Shown: positions 63,344 to 64,000 of the stretch, in pieces | Position numbering within the stretch: position 1 is the first letter of the stretch | How the letters are laid out: the number at the start of each line of letters is the position of its first letter | NCBI RefSeq assembly: GCF_947492555.1 | Contig: NZ_CANLNE010000002.1 | Coordinates: 1,152,649 to 1,216,648, forward strand | Direction: 5' to 3' | Origin: an uncultured Roseobacter sp. | Lineage (GTDB): Bacteria; Pseudomonadota; Alphaproteobacteria; Rhodobacterales; Rhodobacteraceae | Length of the DNA stretch: 64,000 nt | Notes under the pieces: model-generated | Told to the model about the DNA's origin: nothing | What the model saw: only the letters and a program-made list of their open reading frames with translations | The model's database searches: none | Translations under genes and position numbers: made by a program

Positions 63344-63859
63344 ATGCAACTGAGTGACAGTCGAACAATCAATGCCGATGTAGCGACCGTCTGGGCGGCC
63401 CTGCTGAGCCCGGAGGTTTTGAAGGAATGCGTGCCGGGCTGTCAGGAGATGACAGGCTCCCCCGAAGAAGGGTTTGAGGCCGTTGTGGTTCAGAAGGTCG
63501 GACCGGTGAAGGCGACGTTCAAAGGCGGCGTGACGCTGAGCGATATGGTGGAGCCGGAAAGCCTGAAAATCTCGGGCGAGGGCAAAGGCGGTGCCGCGGG
63601 TTTTGCCAAGGGCGGTGCCGATGTCAGGCTGGAGGCCGACGCGCATCAAACCGTGCTGCACTATGACGTGGAGGCCAAGGTGGGTGGCAAGCTGACCCAG
63701 TTGGGCAGCCGGATCATCGATGGGTTTGCCAAGAAGATGGCGGATCAGTTTTTTGACAATTTTCAGAACGCGGTGGGAGCGCCCGAGGAGCTCGCGGAGG
63801 CGGATGCCGAAACAGGTGAACAGAAAAAGGGTTGGTTCAAACGTCTTTCGGGCGGGTGA
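63344..63859 (+). CDS. coxG: CoxG/SRPBCC-family carbon monoxide dehydrogenase subunit G
   Basis: The 171-residue protein has the CoxG SRPBCC fold at the N-terminus (RTINADVATVWAALLSPEVLKECVPGCQEM) and a charged C-terminal tail (EEQKKGWFKRLSGG-type), perhaps for membrane contact. CoxG links Cox enzymes to the membrane. It is followed 29 nt later by the Fe-S subunit gene. The start follows AGGAGG. Confidence 0.88.
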   Translation: MQLSDSRTINADVATVWAALLSPEVLKECVPGCQEMTGSPEEGFEAVVVQKVGPVKATFKGGVTLSDMVEPESLKISGEGKGGAAGFAKGGADVRLEADAHQTVLHYDVEAKVGGKLTQLGSRIIDGFAKKMADQFFDNFQNAVGAPEELAEADAETGEQKKGWFKRLSGG

Positions 63860-63888
63860 ACTGCAGAAACTTGAAGGGAGTTTTTGAG

Positions 63889-64000
63889 ATGTCTCGGATT
63901 GAGATGGTTGTGAATGGAGTTGAGCGTTCTGGTTCTGTTGAGGGTCGGACGTTGTTGTCGTCATTTTTGCGGGATGAGCTGCAGCTGACGGGGACACATG
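63889..64000 (+). CDS. coxS: CO dehydrogenase-type 2Fe-2S small subunit, 3' end cut by the window
   Basis: The 37 visible codons encode MSRIEMVVNGVERSG and run to DELQLTGTH, the N-terminal ferredoxin-like start of the xanthine oxidase-family Fe-S subunit. The cysteines of the 2Fe-2S sites lie beyond the window edge. Codon use is odd: none of the 37 third positions is C (20 G, 14 T, 3 A), unlike all neighbours. Only the beginning is seen, so CoxS versus another 2Fe-2S subunit of the family is not settled. Confidence 0.7.
   Translation, partial: MSRIEMVVNGVERSGSVEGRTLLSSFLRDELQLTGTH

Noticed and set aside
1..64000. tRNA, rRNA, CRISPR or insertion sequences
   Set aside because: I looked through the intergenic gaps and saw no cloverleaf-like, repeat-spacer or transposase signal; this is an eye search, not a covariance-model scan.

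Overview
The window reads as one contiguous piece of a marine alphaproteobacterium of the Rhodobacterales (Roseobacter group). The evidence is the high GC content, the gene families (ethylmalonyl-CoA pathway, HvrA-type H-NS protein, TIGR02186/TauE pair, LuxR/LuxI beside ccr), an alphaproteobacterial-type SOS box (GAAC-N7-GAAC) and a full CtrA box. I saw no rRNA, tRNA, CRISPR array, insertion sequence or phage module. The species cannot be named from the sequence alone.

Region 1 (1-19.6 kb) is central carbon metabolism and quorum sensing. It opens inside mesaconyl-CoA hydratase (mch). Next come two exported proteins (a DUF4344 HELGH metallopeptidase-like protein and a DUF1194 vWA-like protein), then the succinate dehydrogenase operon sdhCDAB, which has an FkbM-type methyltransferase and a small lipoprotein gene placed between sdhA and sdhB. 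Further on are deoD, an H-NS/HvrA-like gene, ethylmalonyl-CoA mutase (ecm/meaA), a PlsB-like acyltransferase and crotonyl-CoA carboxylase/reductase (ccr). mch, ecm and ccr belong to the ethylmalonyl-CoA pathway for C2 assimilation, and the ecm and ccr upstream regions share an exact 14-nt word. A luxR-luxI pair follows, preceded by a small leader ORF and a CtrA site.

Region 2 (19.6-39.2 kb) is mostly housekeeping. It holds a TIGR02186/TauE pair, a BMP-type nucleoside ABC importer, rimI-tsaB, a GFA protein, an NifU-like protein, a universal stress protein, a BLUF blue-light receptor, a class IV aminotransferase, an M48 peptidase, a thiol-disulfide protein, a small duplicated-domain protein behind a candidate SOS promoter, a CDGSH protein, rimO, AsmA, and a kpsT-kpsE-kdsA capsule cluster. 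A palindromic repeat sits at two convergent gene junctions.

Region 3 (39.5-50.1 kb) looks accessory. It has an ArsR-controlled ArsP-like permease, a LysR regulator, and a large repeat-containing Ca-binding secreted protein followed by its own type I ABC transporter and HlyD adaptor, then a LysE exporter.

Region 4 (50.1-63.3 kb) is a periplasmic lanthanide-type methanol/alcohol oxidation cluster. It contains xoxF (with the Asp-Tyr-Asp lanthanide motif), a PedF-type cytochrome c, a XoxJ-like binding protein, a beta-propeller, an ABC exporter and its binding-protein-like partner, plus several uncharacterised exported proteins. A FIST protein, a hybrid histidine kinase and a NarL-type regulator adjoin it and resemble the NosP/NahK(ErcS')/ErbR set that controls PQQ alcohol oxidation in Pseudomonas. 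The window ends with coxG and the start of a CO-dehydrogenase-type 2Fe-2S subunit whose codon use is unlike its neighbours.
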